Assembly: GCA_031771865.1 (NCBI GenBank)
Contig: JASISA010000001.1
Location: forward strand, 2,728,001 to 2,792,000
Length of the DNA stretch: 64,000 nt
From: Nothophaeocryptopus gaeumannii
Taxonomy: Eukaryota > Ascomycota > Dothideomycetes > Mycosphaerellales > Mycosphaerellaceae
Reading direction: 5' to 3'
Both the position numbers and the translations under genes were made by a program. Below the pieces are notes generated by a model. The model saw only the letters and a program-made list of their open reading frames with translations, searched no databases and was not told the DNA's origin. The first letter of the stretch is position 1. Each line of letters opens with the position of its first letter. Below, one piece after another: positions 22,363 to 31,964 of the stretch.

Positions 22363-23389
22363 ATGCGATACCAAGTGGGAGGTCGAGAGCTGAAGCTGGG
22401 AAGCGATTTATGGATTGATATGTTCATGACCTAAAAGCGATCAGTCATGATTTGCGGACAAGAGCAGATACGAGATTATGAAAAGCCCCAAGGACAGATT
22501 CTCATCAACACACCTTCCATACTCAAGCTGCACTGCAGATATTGCTCGCGTATAGCACCAGCGTCGTAGATGAACAGCGTCGTAGATGAACAGCGTCGTG
22601 GTTGAACAGCGTCGTGGTTGAACAGCGTCGTGGTTGAACATCGTAGTGAGGGAAAGCTCGGTTTTATGGCCGTCCTCGATGAATTCTCCCACCATCCGCT
22701 GACAGTACTGCTACAGGAATGTGGAACATGATGGTCGAAGTCACGAACATCGAGCGGTCTGCGGATGCTTTGCTCGATACCGTCCGTGGGTCGCTACCCA
22801 AATATACAGAAGCGCAGCTGCTGCATCTATCTCTTCGTACGTCCGTTTTGCGCCCGAAGCGACTCCATCTCCACTCAACACACGCCTGATCGATGATGCA
22901 TAGTTCTCGTGCTTCTGATCCTGGGAGGCAAAAGATGCAGCATTTTTCCCGGTCAAGACAGGCAACCTTAAAACTCGTCCAGTAGCGGTGGTCTTGCGGT
23001 GCTCGTCTGAGAAGAAATCTGTAATGCCCTGAAACAACTCTGGATCCTCCTGGAGCAACGCCCATTCACGATTTGCTGTGGCTGATTTCGCGTTCGCGGT
23101 AGACTCTCGGGTGAAAAACAAGCATCTTGGTCTTGGTTTGTTAGAAGGTTTCCCGGCTTGGCGCACAACCCTATATGGCGCACAGACACCTACACACTAA
23201 CTACCTACCTTTGTAAGTGAATAACTCAGCTGATTCCTAACCGAATTATATAAAACTTAGGAATCTAAGTAAACTTAATATACTCTTTAATTTAGGATAG
23301 GTTAAAGCCTTAGAGGTACTTTAGCTACCTCCTTATACGCCCTAATCTACTAGCTACTAGGTTTTAAGACTTCTTGCTTAGTATAACTA
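22363..23389. other. Boundary region without a firm gene
   Basis: A 141-codon minus frame (22741-23166) lacks an ATG near its start. It has no motif I recognise and may be a gene remnant cut by the adjoining repeats. A 16-bp minisatellite (22562-22640) lies upstream of it. From about 23200 the base composition shifts sharply to AT. Confidence 0.35.
22562..22640. repeat. 16-bp tandem repeat (5 copies)
   Basis: The unit cgtcgtagatgaacag occurs twice, followed by three copies of cgtcgtggttgaacag, the last ending in a mismatch. The two versions differ at two positions and are grouped, which suggests stepwise duplication. Confidence 0.9.
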
Positions 23390-23720
23390 TGTTACGGTTC
23401 GTGCTGGGTCCTTGCCCAGTGCGAGGTCACGTGTTACTGATCGTAAGGTACGAGACCGAGCAGAGCCTCCTGATCACCCTGATCAGGATGATCACCTCTC
23501 CCTAGGCGATCAGTCTGATCACACTGATCACCTAAAGTCTCTTATGTATTTAGGAGCGATGGTTGACTAGCAATCATCGTGTTCAACTCATGTTACAATC
23601 TCACTGATTGGAATAAGCCAAGACTTCCCTCACTTCGTTCCACTTGCCGACGCATTCTCCAAAGAAGCCATTCCACGTGATTAAGCGAGTCACCTGACAA
23701 GCGAGATACCGTGCGTAACA
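23390..23720. mobile_element. Solo LTR 1 (331 bp) with 5-bp target duplication
   Basis: The element begins TGTTACGG and ends CGTAACA (TG...CA), and is flanked on both sides by AACTA (23385-23389 and 23721-23725). Positions 23557-23720 are identical to 24239-24402 except for one base. The first 167 bp (U3-like) carry about six TGATCA/GATCA motifs at 23470-23532 and a TATA-like TATGTATTTAG near 23545. No internal retrotransposon genes are present, so it is a recombined solo LTR. Confidence 0.88.
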
Positions 23721-23841
23721 AACTACTATATCTTTATTTTAGGGCTATTTAAAGATAATACGCCTTAGGGGGTTCTTTACCTTCTTAATAGACTCCTTAA
23801 GGTTAGTATCTAGCTATTTATTAGCTTAGTTAACTTCCTTT

Positions 23842-24519
23842 TGTCACGGGCGTGGCCCGGTGACACCTGAATACCTGGATGCACGTGGTTTGGATGCTTG
23901 GTAGTGTACCAAGCATCCGGATGAACTTCGGCCGAGCCTCGGGGGTCGACTAGCATCATGTGACAGAGCCACGTGACTCTGCCAAGACCCGGAGAAGAGT
24001 TTCTTCTCGACGCGCAAAGATCCGGTCTTCGACTCTTTGCGCTACTGTTACGGATCGAACCGAGAGAAGCCACAACCAACCAATCCATGCGGCGCGGGTG
24101 CGCGCCAAGGGCGGCAATACCCGCTGCAAGGTGCTCTCATGCTGCCGAGTGCTCTCACGCTCTCAGATGAGAGCAGGAGGATTCATGAGAGCATGAGAGC
24201 CACACGCTCTCTCTGAGGAACCTCTAGGTATATAGTCTCGATGGTTGACTAGCAATCATCGTGTTCAACTCATGTTACAATCTCACTGATTGGAATAAGC
24301 CAAGACTTCCTTCACTTCGTTCCACTTGCCGACGCATTCTCCAAAGAAGCCATTCCACGTGATTAAGCGAGTCACCTGACAAGCGAGATACCGTGCGTAA
24401 CAGCTACGTCCTGTCAATAGGATTGACCTATATGGTTAATACAGTGTCTATCCAACCTGTCCGTAGCTCCCTGTACCGTTTGTGATTAGCAACCTACTTC
24501 CCGACTCCGGCCCGTGACA
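23842..24519. mobile_element. Element with perfect 10-bp inverted ends, split by solo LTR 2
   Basis: The element starts TGTCACGGGC at 23842 and ends GCCCGTGACA at 24519, exact inverted complements with TG...CA termini. Removing the nested LTR 2 and one 5-bp duplication leaves about 316 bp, an LTR-like size. No clear target duplication flanks it (CCTTT before, GGAAC after), so the outer boundaries may have decayed. It could be a solo LTR of a second family or a small MITE-like element. Confidence 0.6.
24046..24402. mobile_element. Solo LTR 2 (357 bp) with 5-bp target duplication, nested
   Basis: The element begins TGTTACGG and ends CGTAACA, and is flanked on both sides by GCTAC (24041-24045 and 24403-24407). 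Its 3' 164 bp match LTR 1 with one mismatch. Its U3 part (24046-24238) is unrelated to that of LTR 1; it contains repeated GAGAGC/GCTCTC motifs in both orientations and a TATATAG box just before the shared part. Confidence 0.88.
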
Positions 24520-24590
24520 GGAACCTCTTAATATTTAAAAGACTAGTATAACCTAGAGTAGGGCGTAGTATCCCTAATAATATAAAGCTG

Positions 24591-25737
24591 GTCGCGGCAA
24601 ACCCGCATCCGGAAGTGGGCGCCCCTCGATCGGGCGGGCGCGAACCCCCACGCCGCCTATAAGACCTCAGCTCCTCTACCCATCCATCCATTTTGCTTGC
24701 AATTCCCTTTCCCAACATCCTGCGCCCACCCGCCGGCCCTCTGCGCGAACAGCACGCGCCTCGGTCGCCTTAGTCGGCTCCTTTCGTCCGCATTCGTCGC
24801 ATTCCTGCACGCGATCGGCCGATTGTCCACCTGTCGATGTCGCGCATCTTCCCATCTGTGAACCACTGCTACCCACAGTATGAGCAGCCGCGCGACCACT
24901 TCCCACGTCGACCGACCTGCTCGCTACGGTGCTGAAGAAGATGGCCAAGAGGATCCACAGTTGCGCCGACGCGTGATGAGGACGGCCCTGCAGACCGGAC
25001 ACGCCGCGCCTCGACAGCATCCTTCGACCGCGAGCATGCCCCGCTCACAGAAGGCCGCCCACTAGCTATGCACAATACGTGTTGGCGCTCTGCACCGAGC
25101 TACGCTATGCGCGGTACCTCTCCTGAGGGTGGCTAAGCTCGAGTGCATATGAGCTGAGCAATGGTGCGACAACGCGCGGTGTTGGCTATTGACACTCGGC
25201 CAATTGGGATTACGGTGCACCAGATCAAGCGGCCGAGTTTCCTGGTCGGGCAGGTCGTCCGTGGAATACGACCTCGATCAGTGCAATCTTTCCACGGTGG
25301 CTGGCGGCGGGTATGCAAAGCGACATTCCGGTCCGACAGTTCCAATCAGAGGCCAGCTACTACGGCGAGGCGACACGGGCGACTGCTAACGATCTTCGAT
25401 CCAGCCTGCGGCACGCTTGGCGTGTCTCATCCATGCTGCTCAGAAGGCCTTTCACAGGTCTTTTCATGTCTCTCTTTGCTCTACCAGCGCCGGTTAGCGG
25501 CGTTAGCGACACTTCGAGCGCCAAGCGCGCGGATGGCGATCGTTGAGTGGTAGGAATTCGCGGTAATGCCTGCACGACTTCCACGGCAAAAGCTGTGCCG
25601 GGACTGAACATGCACTGGTGCGGAGGGTTGTGGCGCTCGTCTGACCACCAGGATCAGTTATAAGCTTGTGGTCTCGTCGCTGTCCGAGTCTTCCCCCAGC
25701 AGGTCTCGACGGCGTTTTCGTCTTTGAAGTTTTCACG
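24591..25737. other. Region with one weak small ORF (24880-25065, +)
   Basis: A TATAAG box at about 24656 is followed by a CT-rich leader and an ATG at 24880. The frame from it encodes 61 residues rich in Arg/Gln/His with no known motif. Other frames are short. The small ORF could be the first exon of the chromodomain-like gene downstream, but I could not connect them. Confidence 0.25.
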
Positions 25738-27576
25738 ATGGAGACTATGCTTAAGTCCTTCTCCCCCAGCATTCCCACTCAGCTCGACAATATGATTGTC
25801 TACTCCGGGCCGCCATCTATCAAGCATAGGAAGAAGCATAGTCCCAAGACACTAGAGCCTATGCCAGTATTTGACGCCCTGGTTGCACAATCAAGAACAG
25901 TGACAGCATTTGCCGGCAGTAAGACATGCCACGGATCTACTAATGACGAAGGTATGCATGCGCATAGGACGTAGCTCGAAAGACTAGCGACGCGTGTGAG
26001 CTGACACCTTTGAGTACAGAATGCGATGGTACGGGTCCAGCGTCCGACGCAGAGAAGTCTCATACGGTCGATCAAAGGATAGTAGTCGGCTATCGCGAGG
26101 CGTATTTCCTGCGGACAACGTCTTGTTGAACACCTCGAATGCCTTCGCAGACCTCCCGGGTTTTATGCCCGAGCTTCCATTCGTGTGGGACGGTACAAGC
26201 AAAAGCGCGGACAACAACGTCGAAACCGCTCCCGCTCCAGCTCTCCTTCCAGTCTGCAGTGTTCCCACTCCTACGTCGGGTTCCACCGGCCAAGCTCAAG
26301 TCGATCACTGCGTATCAGGTGCTGGTCGTGACCGTGGCGAGCCCGAATATCCATGGTCGGCTACAGCATCATTTGAAGGAAACAAGTCTCGTTGCCCAGC
26401 GTTTGGTGTTGGTACTAAGTCAGGGCTCACCGCACTAGAAAGTCCACCGTGCACAACTCTTGGCACCGTACCTTCGACACAGCCCGAGGCAGATCAGCCG
26501 CAAAGGTCGTGCGGCGCATTCGAAGAACTGGCTCTAGGAGATGATGGTAGCACGCATATACGGTAAGCTCAGCATTGCACCTTCCTAATAACAATTCTCC
26601 TTGCTGAATTGGACTAACAGACCACGCAGAGATGCGGCTAACGCGAGAGATACGCTACATGGCTTGACTGCGCATGATCGCGAAGGTCTGAAAGAGCAGC
26701 GCAATCACTCGACCGATCAGCTTTCACGGGCCAATACCGAGCAAACAACCGTCGAACCAGGTGCAGCACGACGAGGGTGTGCCCACAGAGAGCACGCGGT
26801 CGACAGCAGTGATGACGACATCATTCCCTGGATACCACGACGGCGACGCGGTCGACCAATGCAGAACGGTCGGCCAAGCATACAAGGCTGTGGCCCAGAT
26901 GTGTGTAAACGGCTGCGAAGCTTGTCTTCGGAGAGTAGTACCTACCAGCAGGATGCAAGGGCACCAAAACGTGGCAAATATGGACCTACCCGAGCATTAG
27001 TGGTCGAAAGGAGAAAGAGTCCGTGCTCGCAAGCCTCGCATGAAAGCGAGAATGCAGTGAAGAAGTGCGTTGTAGCGGAAAACTGTCATCTGAGGAGCTC
27101 GTGCTGCGACCAATACGGAATGGCTTTCGATGAGACGGTTCGTGGAGCACATTTTAAGGACTATACAGTAAGCGAACATATCGCTATTTGGGCTTCACAC
27201 AATGCTGACGAGGTTGATAGGCGTCCAAGCATCCTCAACCCTAGAAGCCCGCACGCAAGCCTCGAAAGCGCCGCGAAAGACGGCCGAGAGTTCCTTGGTC
27301 CCATCACCTCCACGCACGTGCCTATCCCAAGGCGAAGTCTGCTATGCTACTAGTACGACGTCTGTGTCTGCCCAGCAGGATGACGCTGTCTCACATCCGA
27401 CTGCCGGAAGCGCGGACCAGCCTACTTGGGCGGTCGACCGCATCCTGCGCAGTATGCGCAAACATGGCAAGGTCTTCTATAAGGTGAGCTGGAAGCCTAC
27501 GTGGGAGCCTGCAGAGAGCATGCAAGGCTCCGCCGAAGTAGCTATAGCGGAATTTCACGCAAGAGGCTGTTGTTGA
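25738..27576 (+). pseudogene. AT-hook/chromodomain-like protein, multi-exon, reading frame possibly broken
   Basis: Four coding blocks can be followed. Block a (25738-25951) ends at a GTATGC donor. Block b reads to 26562 and ends at GTAAGC. Block c (26625 or 26633 onward, after ...GGACTAACAG) joins b in frame and carries an AT-hook-like PRRRRGRP. Block d (up to 27576) ends in a chromodomain-like segment: WAVDRILRSMRKHGKVFYKV followed by SWKPTWEP. Junction b-c is clean. Junctions a-b and c-d are each off by one nucleotide with the best splice sites (donor GTAAGC at 27168, acceptor GATAG at 27220), so there are either unusual splice sites or two 1-nt lesions. Chromodomains of this kind occur in both chromatin proteins and retrotransposon integrases. 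The AT-hook and the lack of integrase motifs favour a chromatin-type protein. Confidence 0.4.
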
Positions 27577-28175
27577 AGAGCGCGAATGTCGTAGGCTAGC
27601 CTCGCAGAACCCAGTGTGCGAGATTTCTTTTTCTAGATTGATCAAGAGCCAGGCATGATCATGTGCTGCGCGCGCTCGTGGCATGTCGTTAATGAGCGAG
27701 GAATGGGAGTAAAGAACATACAAAGTGAAAGCGACAAAGAGCGGGAGGAAGCGACACAAACTAATGTAAAGCGACGCAAAGCGACACAAACTAATGTAGA
27801 GCAACACGAAGCGACACAAAGCGACGAAAAGCGACGAAAGGCACGAAGCGGGACGCAGCAGCGCGAAGGACCAGAATGCAATTGGACGCTGTGTCGTCGG
27901 TAGGCCACCCTGGTCCATTGAGGCTAGTGTGCTTATGGAAAGGCGCCATCGGACGATGGCTAGAAGCATTGATGTAGGACATTCCAACCGCGATGTAATA
28001 CACACCTCACTCGATGAATTTATGCGCTCGGCTAGAGCATCATTCGCCTAGAAGTGCTCCATCTACCTCAAAGAAAGGCAGCTGCTGCATATAAGACGAC
28101 TCCAAAGTCTATCTCGACACGAGCTCCATACCATTGCAACTGCATCACTACAGACATCCTTGATTCGTTACGAAG
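27577..28175. other. Intergenic region with imperfect short repeats
   Basis: At about 27737-27845 the sequence repeats AAGCGACACAAACTAATGTA and shorter AAGCGAC/AAGCGACG units, a purine-rich degenerate minisatellite. Open frames across it simply translate the repeat. The region also holds the promoter of the next gene. Confidence 0.5.
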
Positions 28176-29121
28176 ATGGCGGACCCCTATCTGAAGGTCT
28201 CGATTCAGGACGCGGACTGGAGCCAGCAAGTCCTTAGTGTCACTCTCGTCGTCCATACCGAGGGCCGTTGGGAGCACTCGCCCCTAAGCAACAACCATGT
28301 CACGCAGTTTCTTTCCATCTCGGGCGGTGATCGATCTATCCAGATCAACATGCGTCACGTAGCGGACGACGATATTAATGGACGTCTGGAAATGATCAGT
28401 AGAGATTATCCAGCTACAGCGACACGCTCATTGGTCGTCAAAATCAGCCTCCCGGCAGGACGTTTTAGTGTAAAGGATGTACACGATCTTATCGTTGGAG
28501 GCCGAGACGCGCAGGCTTCTCGTGGCCTAAAGGACTTCTGCTTCGCGGATAGTGGGATAGGTTGTCGTTACTGGTAGTAAGACATTGCTCGCTATTCCAA
28601 CATTACCTATTGTCCTAACACGCTTCAGCATAACCCTGATCTTCCTCTACGAATCGCGACAATTCGTTCCATCGGGCTCCGCGTTAAGCGTGTTCGAGTT
28701 CCTGTCCTACCTCTACACAAGGACGGTAAACGTGCAGCCACGCACGACACGCATCATTCCTGGAACATTCGAACATCCGAGAATTCAGCACGCTGCGGAC
28801 CAGCTTTGGTCACAGCTGCTCACAGCTGCCACTGTCCAAGCTACAGCTCTTCATGGAGCTTCAGGCCTTCTCGGTTATGTTGTCCAAAATCTCCCGCAAA
28901 TCAGGCAGAACTGGAACACGACTCCTGTGCACGTCCAAGCAGAAGTTCACCGATTGCGAAGCGGAGGCGTGGACCTGGAAAACCAAGACGTGCTCGAACA
29001 GCTCCGGAGCCAGGCCCTGGCCACATCTACGGCGGCCTTGCGGAGGCAGACATCGCTAGCTGAAGTCATCAACAGGTCTGCCGCGCTAGTGGCACAAAGA
29101 GCTGAAGAGGAGGATGAGTGA
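28176..29121 (+). CDS. DUF7770-like fungal protein
   Basis: Exon 1 is 28176-28576 and exon 2 is 28629-29121, joined in frame by a 52-nt intron (GTAAGA...CTAACACGCTTCAG), giving 297 aa. The N-terminal domain includes SIQINMRHV, then KISLPAGRFSVKDVHDLIVG, and closes with GIGCRYWYITLIF, spanning the splice site. From memory this resembles the DUF7770 group of fungal proteins, which end in a GCRYW block. The C-terminal half is helical and Ala/Gln-rich without known motifs. Function is unknown. It is one of the intact genes of the accessory part. Confidence 0.6.
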
Positions 29122-29414
29122 CACTCTCGCCAGGCTGCCCCTGCCTTGATATTAATTGCCATTCGATAACGTGTCGTAGTCCAAATGAATACATACGCCA
29201 TCTAGGAACTATGAGGAAAAACTGTGCCTCTTCTTTGGCTTTTCTCCAACCTCGATTGCTACTATTTTCACCACGTAGCGATGTTATGTTGCATCTCCCG
29301 CGTCATGTTCTCGAACTCGTCTCCGCCGGCGTCTACGAGAGTTCGCTTTCTCCTCCTCAGTCGGCCTCGATGATCGTAAGCGCTTGTTCTTGACTTCGGC
29401 GAAAGGAGCAAGAC

Positions 29415-30185
29415 TTACCAATAGTATCGGACATGGTTGACCGCGAGCTCTTGCCAGCACTGAGCTTGTATGCATTCCGAAGCTGATAGCGGAGCATCGC
29501 GTAGGACTGCTTCTTCGAGGCTGTGGTGGAACTGAAGGTCTATTTCGTTATCGCCAATACCTAGGCGAAGGGTCGCAATCTCCGCGGTCCTTGGATAGTA
29601 ACCTGCGCACTCCCAGTCAAGAAGGCAGATATAGTTGTCGCCAAATATAAGGTTGCGCAGTGCGATATCTCTATAATTGAATACCAGAGGAGTTTCTGTA
29701 AGCGTGAACTTGTTATGGTTAGCTAGAAGCCTGGAATTGACGTAGGCTGAAAGGTCGTCCTTATCGCGAAAATGCACCAACTCATCCGGTGACTAGAGAG
29801 GACCACAGTATGAATCTTGAACAACTGGTCCAGGAGTCGTGGAAGTAAAGCTGTGAATGTGCTTCACGATCTTGACGATATTGCTTATTTCCGCTTCGTT
29901 CACAGCTCTCTTTTTGTCGCCGTCGATGAACTCCATTACCAGATAGTCGATATCTTCGGAATGGAAGTACGCGTAGACAGCGGGTACTCTGCACAGCTCG
30001 GCATCAAGGATATCGTATGCATGCAACTGGTTGTAGGCTTCTGCTGCTGTTACCCTGCCAAACTTGATGGCCAATTGTCCAACTCGTATGATCTCCAATC
30101 TGCCCGTCTTGTACACTGTGTTACGATCAGTCTCGCAGCATGCTGCGATAATTTGTTGTGCAGTGAGTGAAGGATATGATGCCAT
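29415..30185 (-). pseudogene. Aminoglycoside-phosphotransferase-like (APH/choline-kinase fold) protein with an internal TAG
   Basis: From the ATG at 30183-30185 the frame encodes a kinase-like N-lobe (LEIIRVGQLAIKFG; DIDYLVMEFIDGDKKR). After an in-frame TAG (29793-29795) the same frame continues with the catalytic part: LVFNYRDIALRNLIFGDNY and ICLLDWECAGYYPRTAE. These correspond to the H/N-x-D-x5-N and D-W-E motifs of the APH family, with Asn-Tyr in place of the usual His. The TAG lies between GPL and SPDELVHF, and no intron fits. A GTAAGT donor at 29418 suggests a further 3' exon, possibly ending near 29284 with an Arg-rich tail. The single stop suggests recent loss, stop readthrough or a sequencing error. 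Confidence 0.7.
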
Positions 30186-30412
30186 GCTGTAGAAGAGTAA
30201 GGCACGGAGAGGACACGCACCCAACGCAGGGCTGGTTGCGATGTGTAAGCTGGAGGCGGGAAGCTCCGCTGCCTGCTGCTTATCCGAGAGTCTTAGTTCG
30301 CAAGGATTGCCATCATGAAACGCTGCAACCGAGCATAGCTAACGCCATAATTGTTCTAAGCCTTATTTGTCAAAATGTACATCCCGTCGGCAACATATAG
30401 TGCATGGCCATG

Positions 30413-31343
30413 TCAAAAGACTGATACGTCAGAATGATGGCGTTTGGGCCCAAAAGCGGAGTCAATGATATCCGCCACTGTCGAGGCTACATCGCCTTTG
30501 ATGAACCAATCCTCGAGGCTCATGAAATGCTCGTCAGCTTCCAGGTTGAAGTGTGCCACTCGTGCGCCCTTTGCTCTCGATCTAGAAATGTACTCTGCGG
30601 CTGGAAAGACACGACTGGAAGTGCCGATTACCAGCATCAGATCTACACGTGGCAGGTCGTCGAGCCAGCCATCAACGCGATCTATTAGATTCAGCGGTAG
30701 CGGCTCCCCAAACCAGACGACGCCTGGCCGTAGAAGGCTCTTGCGACACTGCGGACAGTGCGGGAGTTCATGAATCGATGCAGCAGGCAGTGGGATATTC
30801 GGGTCTGACAGTTCCGTATCTGGCAAGCGTAGGGCAGGTGTCAGAGGTAACGTGTCGTTATTGCACATTTGGAAAGTGCATGTCGAATCGAAGCATTTTG
30901 CAGTAAGTAGTGAACCATGTATCGGGGCCAACTTGATGCTGTCGTGACCAGCTCGCTCTGACAATCCTGTTCAGTTGTAATTAGTTGGAGCGAAAATAGT
31001 CAAAATCGTGAGGAAGGGCCATACCATCGATATTCTGAGTGATCGCAAGGAAATTCTCTTTCATGTCCGCCAGCTTTGCGAGTGCACGATGTCCACCGTT
31101 AGGGTCTGCATTGATAGCCCGTCGCCTCCTGTCCTCATAGAATTGCCACACGAGCAGTGGGTCTTGAGCGAAAGCGCTGCTCGTCGCCAGAGATTTGATG
31201 TCACGCCCTCTCCAACAAGATCCCTCTCCACGAAAAGTCGGAATGCCGGAGGAAGCAGACAGGCCTGCACCCACCAGGGCCAACGTAAATTCAGAGGTAC
31301 GCAACAGTTGGATCAGGGCCAACAGGTCGGACGATGTTGACAT
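30413..31343 (-). CDS. NAD-dependent protein deacylase, class III sirtuin (SIRT5-like)
   Basis: Exon 1 is 31025-31343 and exon 2 is 30413-30966, with a 58-nt intron (GTATGG...CAACTGAACAG), giving 290 aa. The NAD-binding motifs are complete: GAGLSASSGIPTFRG, TQNIDGL (rebuilt by splicing) and IHGSLLTAKC. The zinc site is visible as CFDSTC and CPQC, followed by RPGVVWFGEPLP and VIGTSSRVFPAA. The helix QFYEDRRRR holds Tyr and Arg three residues apart, as in SIRT5, where they select succinyl/malonyl-lysine. Removal of acidic acyl groups from lysine is therefore more likely than plain deacetylation. There is no obvious mitochondrial presequence. An upstream in-frame GTG is ignored. Confidence 0.92.
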
Positions 31344-31964
31344 GTCGCTCTTGCCGTGTCTACTGTTACTATTCTGGTCAGCACTTTCCACCTTCGTAGT
31401 GTGCAGTCATGTTGAGTCCTTGCGTACGCAGCATTAATTTGCCTGGTGATACTGTGGACATCCTAGCCAACATGAAGGGAAAGGGTGGCGTCTGGGCTCT
31501 TCGAACACGGCTGGTCAAGTTTTAGCAGCCCTCAGGCTCGCTCCGAGCCGGGTCAGAATCCGCCCATTGGGCGCGGAAATACGGAAGACCACATTTGGCA
31601 CGTGATTGTAAACGCGCTTGTCTGTAGTGGAACCATAAGTGGTAATTGGTGTCCACGGGCACTTGTGATGCATATTGCTGTCTTCACCGTGCGAACAATC
31701 AAGACCGACGCCAGTAGACAACCTACGTTTCGTGGCTGAAATGCGTGAATTCAAATATCGCTTACGCTTGTCAGGTGATTAAATGGGCCGCAAGGCAGAT
31801 ATCTATCTGATCGCTCCACTTTGATTAAAGCGTCGATAGTCAGAGCTGGCAGAAAGTTATGCACGTAATAGGTAGCAAACCTAGGCCCGCTTGAACTTCG
31901 TCACGCGTTAAGTATTAGATTTGGACGCCTATAGGAATTCACTCCGATAAGCAGTCTCGTACAC
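31344..31964. other. Intergenic region
   Basis: This 621-bp stretch lies between the sirtuin start and the end of the DCR2-like gene. No supported frame, repeat or RNA gene was seen. Confidence 0.4.

Larger units (their letters stand above)
23200..24590. repeat. AT-rich, RIP-like relic interrupted by LTR insertions
   Basis: The segments 23200-23389, 23721-23841 and 24520-24590 are very AT-rich, full of TA dinucleotides and lack open frames. The neighbouring genes and the LTR insertions are of normal composition. This fits an old repeat mutated by RIP (CpA to TpA) and later split by younger insertions. The identity of the original element cannot be seen. Confidence 0.55.

Noticed and set aside
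27655..27903. 82-codon frame with repeated ATQTNV
   Set aside because: It only translates the purine-rich minisatellite and lacks a gene-like remainder.
29760..29830. An intron to explain the TAG in the APH-like gene
   Set aside because: The nearest GT and AG around the stop would leave an intron of about 14 nt, far below the 46-nt minimum seen in this window.
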